Shown here piece by piece: positions 23,574 through 31,472 of a DNA stretch of 35,983 nucleotides. The DNA lies in NCBI RefSeq assembly GCF_014636275.1, contig NZ_BMEB01000011.1:1-35983 (forward strand), written 5' to 3'. The first letter of the stretch is position 1. Each line of letters opens with the position of its first letter. The stretch comes from Cellulomonas carbonis (lineage in GTDB: Bacteria > Actinomycetota > Actinomycetes > Actinomycetales > Cellulomonadaceae). Under the pieces are notes generated by a model. It saw only the letters and a program-made list of their open reading frames with translations. It was not told where the DNA came from and did not search any database. The position numbers and the translations under genes are program-made.

Positions 23574-24585
23574 GGGCATCACCCGCGCGGGGCTCGCCGC
23601 GCTCCTCTTCGGGGCCTCGACCCCGTTCGCGGCGCAGCTCGCGCAGGACACCAACCCGTTCCTGCTCGCGGGCATGCTCTACCTCGGCGCGGCGCTCGCC
23701 GTGCTGCCCGCGACGCTGCGCGACCGCCCCGACCCCGCGGCGCTGCGGCGCGGCGCACCCCGGCTCGCGACGGCCGTCGTCGTCGGCGGGGCGGTCGGGC
23801 CCGTGCTGCTCGCGCTCGGGCTGCGGTACACGTCCGCCGCGAGCGCGTCGCTGCTGCTCAACCTCGAGCTCGTCCTGACCGTCGTGGTCGCGGCGGTGTT
23901 CTTCCGCGAGCACGTCGGGCGGCACGTCGTCGTCGGGGCGGTCCTGGTCACCGCTGCGGGCGTCGTCCTGGTCGGGCCCGGCGCCACCACCGACCTGCGG
24001 ATCGGGGCGGCGCTCATCGCGGCGGCGTGCCTGTGCTGGGCGGTCGACAACAGCGTGACGGCCGAGCTCGACGAGCTCGCCCCCGCGCACATCACGCTCG
24101 CGAAGGGACTCGTCGCCGGCGGCGCGAACACCGCGATCGGGCTGGCCGTCGCGCCCGTGCCGTCGGCCGGCACGGTCGGGGCGGCGCTCCTCGTCGGGGC
24201 GCTGGGCTACGGCGTGTCGATCACGCTGTGGGTCGCGGGTGCCCGCGACCTCGGCGCGGCCCGCGCGCAGGTCGTCTTCGCGACCGCACCCTTCCTCGGC
24301 GCGCTCGTCGCGTGGACCGTGCTGCGCGAGCCGGTCACGACGACGGCGCTCGTCGCGCTCGTCGTCGCCGCGGCGGGCGTCGCGCTCGTGTCGCGGTCGG
24401 ACCACGAGCACGAGCACGAGCACGAGGCGGTCCTGCACGACCACGAGCACACGCACGACGACGACCACCACGACCACGTGCACGCCGACGGCTTCACGGG
24501 TCGCCACCAGCACCCCCACGAGCACGTCCACGTGCGGCACAGCCACCCGCACGTCCCCGACCTGCACCACCGCCACACGCACTGA
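23560..24585 (+). CDS. EamA/DMT-superfamily exporter with long His-rich C-terminal tail
   Basis: Inner-membrane transporter of about 341 residues with ten predicted helices, in two EamA repeats (AALLFGASTPFAAQLA in the first, GAALIAAACLCWAVDNSVTA opening the second). After the last helix (VALVVAAAGVALVSR) comes a 61-residue tail with 24 histidines, alternating with Asp and Glu and ending DLHHRHTH, which should bind Zn, Ni, Co or similar. I recall such tails on other actinobacterial DMT proteins. The start is uncertain: GTG 23518, 23560 and 23566 are all in frame, and the later ones fit the family, which usually begins just before helix 1. The tail contains a slippage-prone (gagcac) tract near 24403. 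The substrate is unknown; metal-regulated export is inferred. Confidence 0.8.
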   Translation: MAVRRGITRAGLAALLFGASTPFAAQLAQDTNPFLLAGMLYLGAALAVLPATLRDRPDPAALRRGAPRLATAVVVGGAVGPVLLALGLRYTSAASASLLLNLELVLTVVVAAVFFREHVGRHVVVGAVLVTAAGVVLVGPGATTDLRIGAALIAAACLCWAVDNSVTAELDELAPAHITLAKGLVAGGANTAIGLAVAPVPSAGTVGAALLVGALGYGVSITLWVAGARDLGAARAQVVFATAPFLGALVAWTVLREPVTTTALVALVVAAAGVALVSRSDHEHEHEHEAVLHDHEHTHDDDHHDHVHADGFTGRHQHPHEHVHVRHSHPHVPDLHHRHTH

Positions 24586-24613
24586 CCCGCGGCTGGGTGC
24601 GACGACCCGGGCG

Positions 24614-25495
24614 CTACGTACCCGGCGCGGCCGGGACGGCCCGGAGCCGCTGCGTGTGGGTGTACGCGTTGAGCGTCTCGCCGCGGTTGAACGCGACGAG
24701 GGTCAGGCCGAGCTCGTCGGCCAGCTCCACCGCGAGCGCGGACGGCGCCGAGACCGCCGAGAGCACCGGGACGCCGGCCATCGCGGCCTTCTGCACGAGC
24801 TCGAACGACGCCCTGCCCGACACCTGGAGGACGGCGCCGCGCAGCGGCAGCAGCCCCTCGCGCAGCGCCCACCCGACGACCTTGTCGACCGCGTTGTGCC
24901 GCCCGACGTCCTCACGCACGCACGCGAGCCGGGGCTCGGCGTCCGAGGGCACGTCGACGTCGCCGTCGTCGGACGGCACGAACAGCGCCGCCGCGTGCAC
25001 GCCGCCCGTGCGGCTGAACAGCGGCTGCTCGGCGCGCAGGCGGTCCGGCATCGCGAGGAGGTGGTCGAGCCGTACGACGGCGTCGTCGGCGACGACCTCG
25101 AACGCGCTCACCTTCCGGACCGCCTCGATCGACGCGGTGCCGCACACCCCGCAGCTGCTCGACGTGTAGACGTGCCGCTGGAGCGACGGGTCGGGGAGCG
25201 CGACCCCGGGCGCGAGGCGCACGTCGACGACGTTGTAGTCGCGCTCCCCCGCGTGCCCGATCCCCGCGCGGTGGTCCACCGACGCGATGTCGCCCTCGGC
25301 GCGCACGACGCCCTCGGAGACGAGGAAGCCCGCGACGAGGTCGACGTCGGCACCCGGCGTCCGCATCGTGACGGTGAACGGCGTGCCGTGGACGCGCACC
25401 TCGAGCGGCTCCTCCCCCGCGAGCGCGTCGACGCGGTCGCGGACGGGACCGGAGGCCGTCATCCGCTGCACGCGCCAGCGCCTGGTCAGTCGCAT
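24614..25495 (-). CDS. fdhD: Formate dehydrogenase accessory sulphurtransferase FdhD
   Basis: Delivers sulphur to the molybdenum cofactor of formate dehydrogenase, in the cytoplasm. It has 293 residues from ATG 25495. The signatures are visible: EEPLEVRVHGTPFTVTMRTP near residue 30, DLVAGFLVSEGV, the catalytic loop SSSCGVCGTASIE with the CxxC pair, and FSRTGGVHAA, EDVGRHNAVDKVVGW and SGRASFELVQKAAMAG in the C-terminal half. It is divergent from the formate-dehydrogenase-like gene with only 42 bases between the starts, so the two must share control. Longer upstream frames are shadows of that gene. Confidence 0.93.
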   Translation of the reverse strand: MRLTRRWRVQRMTASGPVRDRVDALAGEEPLEVRVHGTPFTVTMRTPGADVDLVAGFLVSEGVVRAEGDIASVDHRAGIGHAGERDYNVVDVRLAPGVALPDPSLQRHVYTSSSCGVCGTASIEAVRKVSAFEVVADDAVVRLDHLLAMPDRLRAEQPLFSRTGGVHAAALFVPSDDGDVDVPSDAEPRLACVREDVGRHNAVDKVVGWALREGLLPLRGAVLQVSGRASFELVQKAAMAGVPVLSAVSAPSALAVELADELGLTLVAFNRGETLNAYTHTQRLRAVPAAPGT

Positions 25496-25537
25496 GAGGC
25501 CACCCTCTCGCGCGGGGGCCGGTCGTAGCATGACGAG
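25496..25537. promoter_or_regulatory. Shared 42-base promoter region of fdhD and the FdhF-like gene
   Basis: TAGCAT at 25526-25531 lies six bases before the ATG at 25538, the spacing of a -10 element for a leaderless transcript of the FdhF-like gene. The opposite promoter for fdhD must overlap this region or lie inside the other gene, since GAGGGTGG just upstream of its ATG serves as ribosome binding site. Confidence 0.45.
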
Positions 25538-27910
25538 ATGGCAACGACGCCGACCGCACCGACGCCCCCGGACGACCTCGACCAGCCCGCGGTGAGGGTC
25601 GGCAAGCCGAAGCGCACGTCGGCGGGCCTGCCCGGTGTCGTGACCGCGATGCGGCACGCCGTGGGGCAGATGGGACCCGTCCGCTCCGCGAGCGGGCTGC
25701 TGCGGATGAACCAGGCCGACGGGTTCGACTGCATGAGCTGCGCGTGGCCCGACCCGGACGCCCCGGACCGCAGCCACGCCGAGTTCTGCGAGAACGGCGC
25801 CAAGGCGCTCGCGTCCGAGGCGACGCGCAAGCGCGTGCGGCCCGAGCTGTTCGCCGAGCACACGATCGACGAGCTCTACGCGCGCGACGACCACTGGCTC
25901 AACCGCCAGGGCCGCCTCACGACGCCGATGATCCGCGAGGACGGCGAGACCCACTACCGCCCGATCTCGTGGGACGAGGCGTTCGAGCGCATCGCGGCCG
26001 TGCTCCGCTCGCTCGACACGCCCGACCAGGCGGCGTTCTACACGTCGGGGCGCACGTCCAACGAGGCCGCGTTCCTCTACCAGCTCATGGTCCGCGGGCT
26101 CGGCACCAACAACCTGCCCGACTGCTCCAACATGTGCCACGAGTCGTCGGGCGAGGCGCTCGGCAAGACCATCGGCATCGGCAAGGGCTCGGTCACGCTG
26201 CACGACGTCGAGACCGCCAAGCTCATCATCATCGCGGGGCAGAACCCCGGCACGAACCACCCGCGCATGCTCACGTCGCTCGAGAAGGCCAAGGAGCAGG
26301 GCGCGGTCGTCGTCGCCGTGAACCCGCTGCCCGAGGCCGGCCTGACGCACTACCAAAACCCGCAGCGCGTGCACGGCATGGTCGGGCGGGGCACGCGCAT
26401 CGCCGACGTGCACCTCCAGGTGCGCCTGGGCGGTGACCTCGGTGTGTTCCAGGCGCTGGGAAAGGTCCTGCTCGAGGCCGAGGAGGCCGGCCGCCGGACC
26501 ATCGGCATGACGAGCGTGCTCGACCACGCGTTCGTCGAGCGGCACACCGTGGGCCTCGAGGAGTACGCCGACGGCCTGCGGGCGACCTCCTGGAGCGACA
26601 TCGAGGCGGCGACGGGGCTGCGCGAGGCGCAGCTGCGCGAGGTCGGCGAGCTGCTGCTCGCCTCGGACCGGACGATCGTCGCGTGGGCGATGGGGCTGAC
26701 CCAGCACCGCCACGCGGTCGCGACGATCAAGGAGATCGTCAACCTCGTGCTGCTCCAGGGGAACCTCGGCCGCCCCGGCGCGGGCCTGCTGCCCGTGCGC
26801 GGGCACTCCAACGTCCAGGGCGACCGGACCATGGGCATCTTCGAGAAGATGCCGCAGCCGTTCCTCGACCGCCTGGAGGCGGAGTTCTCCTTCGCGAGCC
26901 CGCGCGAGCACGGGTTCGACACGGTCGACACGATCCGGGCGATGCGCGACGGCCGGGTCCGGTTCTTCATGGGGATGGGCGGGAACTTCCTCAAGGCCGC
27001 GCCCGACACCGCGGTGACCGAGGCGGCGCTGCGATCGTGCGCGATGACGGTGCAGGTCAGCACCAAGCTCAACCACTCGCACCTGGCACCCGGCCGGACG
27101 GCGCTGATCCTGCCGACGCTCGGGCGCTCGGACCTCGACGTGCAGGCCACGGGGCGGCAGCGGGTCACGGTCGAGGACTCGATGTCGATGGTGCACGCGT
27201 CGTCGGGCCACCTCCGGCCGCCGTCGGACGGGCTGCTCTCCGAGGTCGCGATCGTGTGCCGCCTCGCGCGGGCGCTCTTCCACGACGAGCACGGCCGCCC
27301 CCGGCCGGGGACGCCGCAGGCGGACTGGCGCGCGATGGAGGACGACTACCGGGTGGTCCGCCGCCACATCGAGGCGGTCGTTCCCGGGTTCGTGGACTAC
27401 GAGCGCCGGATCGACGACCCCGGCGGCTTCCGCCTGCCGCACGGCCCGCACGACGTGCGCACCTTCGAGACGACGAGCACGAAGGCGCACTTCACGCGGA
27501 CCCCGCTGTGGTGGCCGACGGCGCCGCCCGGGCGTCTGCTCCTGCAGACGCTGCGCTCGCACGACCAGTACAACACCACGGTCTACGGGCCCGACGACCG
27601 CTACCGCGGGATCTCCGGCGGGCGCCGCGTCGTCCTCGTCAACGCGCACGACCTCGCCGACCTCGGGCTGGCCGACGGCGACGTCGTCGACCTCGTCTCG
27701 GAGTTCACCGACGGCGTCGACCGTCGCGCCGAGGGCTTCCGCGTCGTCGCGTACGACACCGCGCGGGGCTGCGCCGCGGCGTACTTCCCCGAGACCAACG
27801 TGCTCGTGCCGCTCGACTCGACCGCGGAGGACTCGAACACCCCGACGAGCAAGTCGATCGTGGTGCGCCTCGAACCGGCCGGCGTGACCGCGGCTGCGTC
27901 CGATCCGTGA
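25538..27910 (+). CDS. FdhF/YdeP-family molybdopterin oxidoreductase (formate-dehydrogenase-like)
   Basis: Molybdopterin-bis-MGD enzyme of 790 residues in the FdhF/YdeP branch. The catalytic-domain hallmarks are YRPISWDEAFERIA near residue 140, FYTSGRTSNEAAFLYQL, then CSNMCHESSGEAL, which carries the probable metal-ligand or cluster cysteines, GQNPGTNHPRML, and the C-terminal MopB-binding domain (LLLQTLRSHDQYNTTVYG, SKSIVVRLEP). The usual N-terminal four-cysteine 4Fe-4S motif is reduced to FDCMSCAWPDP, as in YdeP proteins. Formate oxidation is likely because fdhD is divergent next door and a formaldehyde dehydrogenase follows, but YdeP homologues have no firm substrate. The start at ATG 25538 is probably leaderless. 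A strong terminator lies 5 bases after the stop. Confidence 0.88.
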   Translation: MATTPTAPTPPDDLDQPAVRVGKPKRTSAGLPGVVTAMRHAVGQMGPVRSASGLLRMNQADGFDCMSCAWPDPDAPDRSHAEFCENGAKALASEATRKRVRPELFAEHTIDELYARDDHWLNRQGRLTTPMIREDGETHYRPISWDEAFERIAAVLRSLDTPDQAAFYTSGRTSNEAAFLYQLMVRGLGTNNLPDCSNMCHESSGEALGKTIGIGKGSVTLHDVETAKLIIIAGQNPGTNHPRMLTSLEKAKEQGAVVVAVNPLPEAGLTHYQNPQRVHGMVGRGTRIADVHLQVRLGGDLGVFQALGKVLLEAEEAGRRTIGMTSVLDHAFVERHTVGLEEYADGLRATSWSDIEAATGLREAQLREVGELLLASDRTIVAWAMGLTQHRHAVATIKEIVNLVLLQGNLGRPGAGLLPVRGHSNVQGDRTMGIFEKMPQPFLDRLEAEFSFASPREHGFDTVDTIRAMRDGRVRFFMGMGGNFLKAAPDTAVTEAALRSCAMTVQVSTKLNHSHLAPGRTALILPTLGRSDLDVQATGRQRVTVEDSMSMVHASSGHLRPPSDGLLSEVAIVCRLARALFHDEHGRPRPGTPQADWRAMEDDYRVVRRHIEAVVPGFVDYERRIDDPGGFRLPHGPHDVRTFETTSTKAHFTRTPLWWPTAPPGRLLLQTLRSHDQYNTTVYGPDDRYRGISGGRRVVLVNAHDLADLGLADGDVVDLVSEFTDGVDRRAEGFRVVAYDTARGCAAAYFPETNVLVPLDSTAEDSNTPTSKSIVVRLEPAGVTAAASDP

Positions 27911-27914
27911 CGCA

Positions 27915-27950
27915 CCGCGAGCCCGGACCCCGACGGGTCCGGGCTCGCGG
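27915..27950. terminator. Strong bidirectional hairpin terminator
   Basis: A perfect 16-bp stem, ccgcgagcccggaccc (27915-27930) paired with gggtccgggctcgcgg (27935-27950), with a CGAC tetraloop. It fills the 49-base gap between the convergent FdhF-like and formaldehyde dehydrogenase genes and can serve both. There is no U-tract in either direction. Confidence 0.9.
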
Positions 27951-27959
27951 CGACGGACC

Positions 27960-29180
27960 TCAGGCGGCGCCGAGGTACCCGTTGGGGTCGAGCACGTACT
28001 TCTGCGCCGCGCCCGCGTCGAACTCGGCGTAGCCCTGGGGGGCCTTGTCGAGCGTGATCGGCGTGGCGTTGACGTTCTTCGCGATGCTCACGCGGTCGTG
28101 CAGGATCGCCATCATCAGGTCGCGGTTGTACTTCATCACGGGGCACTGGCCCGTCGTGAACGACAGCGACTTCGCCCAGCCGGTGCCCAGGCTGATCGAC
28201 AGCGAGCCCTTCTTCGCGGCCTCGTCGATGCCGCCCGGGTCGCCCGTCACGTACAGACCCGGGATGCCGAGCGCCCCGCCGGCCTTCGTGATGCCCATGA
28301 GGGAGTTGAGCACCGTGGCGGGCGCCTCGTGGCTCGCGTCCTTGCCGTGCCCGCGCGCCTCGAAGCCGACGGCGTCGACGCCGCAGTCGACCTCGGGGAC
28401 ACCGAGGATCTGCTCGATCTGCTCGCCCGGGTCGCCCTTGGACACGTCGACCGTCTCGCACCCGAAGCTGCGGGCCTGCGCGAGCCGGTCCTCGTTCATG
28501 TCGCCGACGATGACGACGGCTGCGCCGAGCAGCTGGGCACCGGTCGCGGCTGCGAGGCCGACCGGCCCGGCACCGGCCACGTACACCGTGGACCCGACGC
28601 CGACGCCCGCCGTCACCGCGCCGTGGAAGCCCGTCGGGAAGATGTCCGACAGCATCGCCAGGTCGAGGATCTTCTCCATCGCCCGGTCCTTGTCGGGGAA
28701 CTTCAGCAGGTTCCAGTCGGCGTACGGCACGAGCACGTACTCGGCCTGGCCGCCGACCCAGCCACCCATGTCCACGTACCCGTAGGCGCTGCCGGGCCGG
28801 TCGGGGTTCACGTTGAGGCAGATGCCGGTCTTGCGCTCCTTGCAGTTGCGGCAGCGCCCGCACGCGATGTTGAAGGGCACCGAGACGAGGTCGCCCTCCT
28901 TGATGAACTCCACGTCCCGGCCGACCTCGACCACCTCACCGGTGATCTCGTGGCCCAGGACCAGGTCCGCCGGGGCCGTCGTCCGGCCGCGGACCATGTG
29001 CTGGTCCGACCCGCAGATGTTGGTCGCGACCGTCTTCAGGATCACCCCGTGGTGCACCGGGCGCCCGACGTTGGCCGGGTTCACCCCAGGTCCGTCCTTG
29101 AGCTCGAAGGTCGGGTAGTCGATGTCGATGACCTCGACCTTGCCCGGCGACTTGTACGCGACAGCCTTGTTCCCTGACAC
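27960..29180 (-). CDS. fdhA: Glutathione-independent formaldehyde dehydrogenase (zinc, NAD)
   Basis: Oxidises formaldehyde to formate with tightly bound NAD, in the cytoplasm. It has 406 residues (about 398 in the Pseudomonas putida enzyme). GTG 29180 follows GAGGAGG at 7 bases. It is a zinc-dependent medium-chain dehydrogenase: catalytic zinc region ICGSDQHMVRGRT and LGHEITGEVVEVG, structural zinc cysteines in CGRCRNCKERKTGIC, and the Rossmann motif VYVAGAGPVGLAAA. The insert region VDCGVDAVGFEARGHG and the sequence TGQCPVMKYNRDLM are typical of the formaldehyde dehydrogenase subgroup rather than ordinary alcohol dehydrogenases. It is convergent with the formate-dehydrogenase-like gene, giving a formaldehyde to formate to CO2 route. 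Confidence 0.92.
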   Translation of the reverse strand: MSGNKAVAYKSPGKVEVIDIDYPTFELKDGPGVNPANVGRPVHHGVILKTVATNICGSDQHMVRGRTTAPADLVLGHEITGEVVEVGRDVEFIKEGDLVSVPFNIACGRCRNCKERKTGICLNVNPDRPGSAYGYVDMGGWVGGQAEYVLVPYADWNLLKFPDKDRAMEKILDLAMLSDIFPTGFHGAVTAGVGVGSTVYVAGAGPVGLAAATGAQLLGAAVVIVGDMNEDRLAQARSFGCETVDVSKGDPGEQIEQILGVPEVDCGVDAVGFEARGHGKDASHEAPATVLNSLMGITKAGGALGIPGLYVTGDPGGIDEAAKKGSLSISLGTGWAKSLSFTTGQCPVMKYNRDLMMAILHDRVSIAKNVNATPITLDKAPQGYAEFDAGAAQKYVLDPNGYLGAA

Positions 29181-29312
29181 GTCGATCCTCCTCGACCGAG
29201 GCGACCGTCCACCCGGATGGCGGGACGACCGCCGTACCCCCACCCTCTCTCCGGACGGCGTGTCCCGACAGGGGTTCGGCGGACCATTTCCGACATACCG
29301 CCCACCTCGCCG

Positions 29313-30602
29313 TCAGGCGGTGTGCGAGGCCTCCTCGAGCCGACGCCGGAAGAACGCGCGCTCGTCGTCGGTGCCCGCGAGCGCGAGCGCGGTGCGGTAC
29401 GCCGCGGCGGCCTCCGCCGACCGGCCCGCGCGGCGCAGGAGGTCCGCCTCGGTGGCCGCGAGGACGGCCGTCCCGCGCAGGACGTCGTCGGCGGCCAGGG
29501 CCCCGAGTGCGGTGAGTCCCGCCGCCGGACCCGCCGCGGAGCCGACGGCGACCGCCCGGGCGAGACGCGCGTGCGGGGAGGGGGCGACCGCGAGCAGTCG
29601 GTCGTAGAGCGCGACGACGGTCGCCCAGTCGGTCGCAGCGGGCGTCGGGGCCGTCGAGTGGCACGCCGCGATCTCCGCCTGCAGCAGGTACGGCGCGTCG
29701 TCGACGGCGAGCCGCTGCGCCCGGACGAGCGCACGCAGCCCCTCCTCGACGGTGCCCGCGTCCCACGCGGACCGGTCCTGCTCGTCGAGCGGGACGAGCA
29801 CTCCCCCGCGGCCGAGCCGCCCGGGTCGGCGCGCGTCGTGCAGGAGGACGAGCGCGAGTAGCGCGTGCGCCTCCGACTCCTGCGGCACGAGCCGCGTCAG
29901 GAGCCGCGCGAGCCGGATCGCCTCGAGGCACAGGTCGACCCGCAGGGCGGAGGAACCCGCCGTCGCGGCGTAGCCCTCGGTGAAGACCAGGTAGACGACG
30001 GTCAGCACGCCGTCGAGGCGCTCCGCGACGTCCTCGGGTGCGGGGACCCGGTACGGGATGCGCGCGTGCGCGATCTTCTGCCGGGCACGCACGAGGCGCT
30101 TCGCCATCGCGGGCTCGGAGGCGCCGAACGCGCGCGCGATCTCGGGGACCGTCAGGCCGCAGAGCGTCCGCAGCGTGAGGGCCACGCGGGCGTCGGGCGG
30201 GAGCGCGGGGTGGCAGCACGTGAAGATCAGCCGGAGCCGGTCGTCGGGGACGGTCGCGTGGGGATCCGGACGCTCACCGGTGAGCGCGACGTCACCGGTG
30301 AGCGCGTCGTCGTCGGCCGGGGCGTGGGTCGGGTCGGCCGCGAGCCGGCGCAGCACGCGGTCCTCCGTCGCGCCGCGGCGGAGCCGGTCGCGGGCCGCGT
30401 TGCGTGCGACCGTCGTCAGCCACGCACCCGGACGCGACGGCACGCCGTCGACGGGCCAGCGGCGGGCGGCCGCGACGAACGCGTCCTGCGTCGCGTCCTC
30501 CGCGAGCGCCCAGTCCCCCGTCGTGCGGATGAGCGTCGCGACGACGGACGCCCACTCGTCGGCGAACGCACGGACGAGCGCGGCCTCGGCACCCTCGGGC
30601 AC
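29313..30602 (-). CDS. ECF42-type RNA polymerase sigma factor with C-terminal helical (DUF6596) extension
   Basis: Extracytoplasmic-function sigma factor of about 429 residues, much longer than a minimal ECF factor. Region 2 is at residues about 5-75 (GDWALAEDATQDAFVAAARR, AWLTTVARNAARDRLRR). Region 4 is at about 120-175 (LRTLCGLTVPEIARAFGASE). The C-terminal half is the TPR-like helical domain of this group (FTEGYAATAGSSALRVDLC, EAIRLARLLTRLVP). It follows the YCII protein gene by 23 bases; that pairing defines the group. No anti-sigma gene is present, as expected, because the C-terminal domain is thought to regulate it. The start at GTG 30602 lacks a good ribosome binding site; CTG overlapping the YCII stop is an alternative. 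Confidence 0.85.
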   Translation of the reverse strand: MPEGAEAALVRAFADEWASVVATLIRTTGDWALAEDATQDAFVAAARRWPVDGVPSRPGAWLTTVARNAARDRLRRGATEDRVLRRLAADPTHAPADDDALTGDVALTGERPDPHATVPDDRLRLIFTCCHPALPPDARVALTLRTLCGLTVPEIARAFGASEPAMAKRLVRARQKIAHARIPYRVPAPEDVAERLDGVLTVVYLVFTEGYAATAGSSALRVDLCLEAIRLARLLTRLVPQESEAHALLALVLLHDARRPGRLGRGGVLVPLDEQDRSAWDAGTVEEGLRALVRAQRLAVDDAPYLLQAEIAACHSTAPTPAATDWATVVALYDRLLAVAPSPHARLARAVAVGSAAGPAAGLTALGALAADDVLRGTAVLAATEADLLRRAGRSAEAAAAYRTALALAGTDDERAFFRRRLEEASHTA

Positions 30603-30625
30603 CGGGGCCGCGCCCGCGTCGTCGT

Positions 30626-31348
30626 TCAGAAGGGCCACGTCGGCCGGATCTCGACGACGCCGTGCCGCGCCGCCGGGTGCCGGCCGGCCACCTCGATCGC
30701 CTCGTCGAGATCGGCCGCCGCGAGGAGGTTGTAGCCCGAGACCTGCTCGGCGAGCTCCGCGAAGGGGCCGTGGGTGACGGTCGTCCGCCCGTCGCGCACC
30801 CGCACCGTCATCGCCTCCTCGGCGGGTGCGAGCGGCGACCCCCCGCGGTCCAGGCCGCGCCGACGCATCTCGGCGACCCAGTCGAGCGGCAGGCCGGTGT
30901 CCGCGGGGTCGGGCGCCGGCGCGTCCGGCACGCCCGCCATGAGCAGGACGTACGTCGCGTCCCCCGGCAGGAGGTCGCCGTCGACCCCGTCGGGGTCCGG
31001 CTCGTCGTGCGGCGCGAGCTCGCGCAGCTCGAGCGCCCCGAACCGCGCGACCGGGTGTCCCGCCGCGACCTCGACGGCCTCCTGCGGGCTCGAGACCTCG
31101 AGGAGGTCGAACCCGCCGACGTGCTCCGCGAGCTCGACGAACGGCCCGTGGACGACGGTCGCCGGGCCGGCCGCACCGGGTGCTCCGTCCCACGCACGGA
31201 CGGTCGTGGCGTCCGACGGCGGCCGCAGCCGCTCGCCCGCGAGCCGCTGACCTCGCCGGACGGCCTCCTCGAACCACGTCGACGGGTCGGTGTCCTCGGC
31301 CGCGGGGTGCGCGTCGTCGGACGCCCGGACCAGCATCAGGTACCGCAT
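30626..31348 (-). CDS. Tandem YCII-domain protein (DGPF-type), sigma factor partner
   Basis: A protein of 240 residues made of two YCII-related domains in tandem. The first starts at MRYLMLVRASDDAH and ends near RFGALELRELAP; the second starts at YVLLMAGVPDAP and ends with HGVVEIRPTWPF. Both halves carry the HGPFxELAExVxGxxLLE/A pattern (VVHGPFVELAEHVGGFDLLE and VTHGPFAELAEQVSGYNLLA), so it looks like an internal duplication. Proteins of this kind accompany ECF42-type sigma factors; their biochemical role is not established. ATG 31348 is preceded by GAGAGGA. An RNA structure in the leader can mask that site. Confidence 0.85.
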   Translation of the reverse strand: MRYLMLVRASDDAHPAAEDTDPSTWFEEAVRRGQRLAGERLRPPSDATTVRAWDGAPGAAGPATVVHGPFVELAEHVGGFDLLEVSSPQEAVEVAAGHPVARFGALELRELAPHDEPDPDGVDGDLLPGDATYVLLMAGVPDAPAPDPADTGLPLDWVAEMRRRGLDRGGSPLAPAEEAMTVRVRDGRTTVTHGPFAELAEQVSGYNLLAAADLDEAIEVAGRHPAARHGVVEIRPTWPF

Positions 31349-31359
31349 CGTCAGTCCTC

Positions 31360-31419
31360 TCCTCGTGGGTGCCGGGAACCCGGCTCACCAGCACGACGCA
31401 CGGACCCTCCCCACGAGGA
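31360..31419 (-). promoter_or_regulatory. Leader inverted repeat covering the YCII ribosome binding region
   Basis: On the minus strand the arm tcctcgtggg (31419-31410) pairs perfectly with cccacgagga (31369-31360), which runs into the ribosome binding purines of the YCII gene. Inside lies a second hairpin built on gccggg/cccggc (31371-31384). The whole structure occupies bases 12-72 upstream of the ATG and could control translation or mark a dimeric operator. Confidence 0.45.
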
Positions 31420-31472
31420 CACCTCCGACGCCGTCATGGCGGACGCCGGCGAGTGGCGGCCCCGGCCGCGCG

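Noticed and set aside
24391..24585. Histidine tail of the DMT exporter as a frameshift artefact
   Set aside because: The tail is in frame, ends at a normal stop, and its alternating His/acidic pattern and DLHHRH end look selected.
24614..27649. A 1011-codon minus-strand frame
   Set aside because: Only the part from 25495 down is fdhD. The upstream part is the shadow of the FdhF-like gene.
29301..29322. Hairpin cacctcgccgtcaggcggtg as terminator of the sigma factor gene
   Set aside because: The stem has a bulge and overlaps the coding end; too weak to call.
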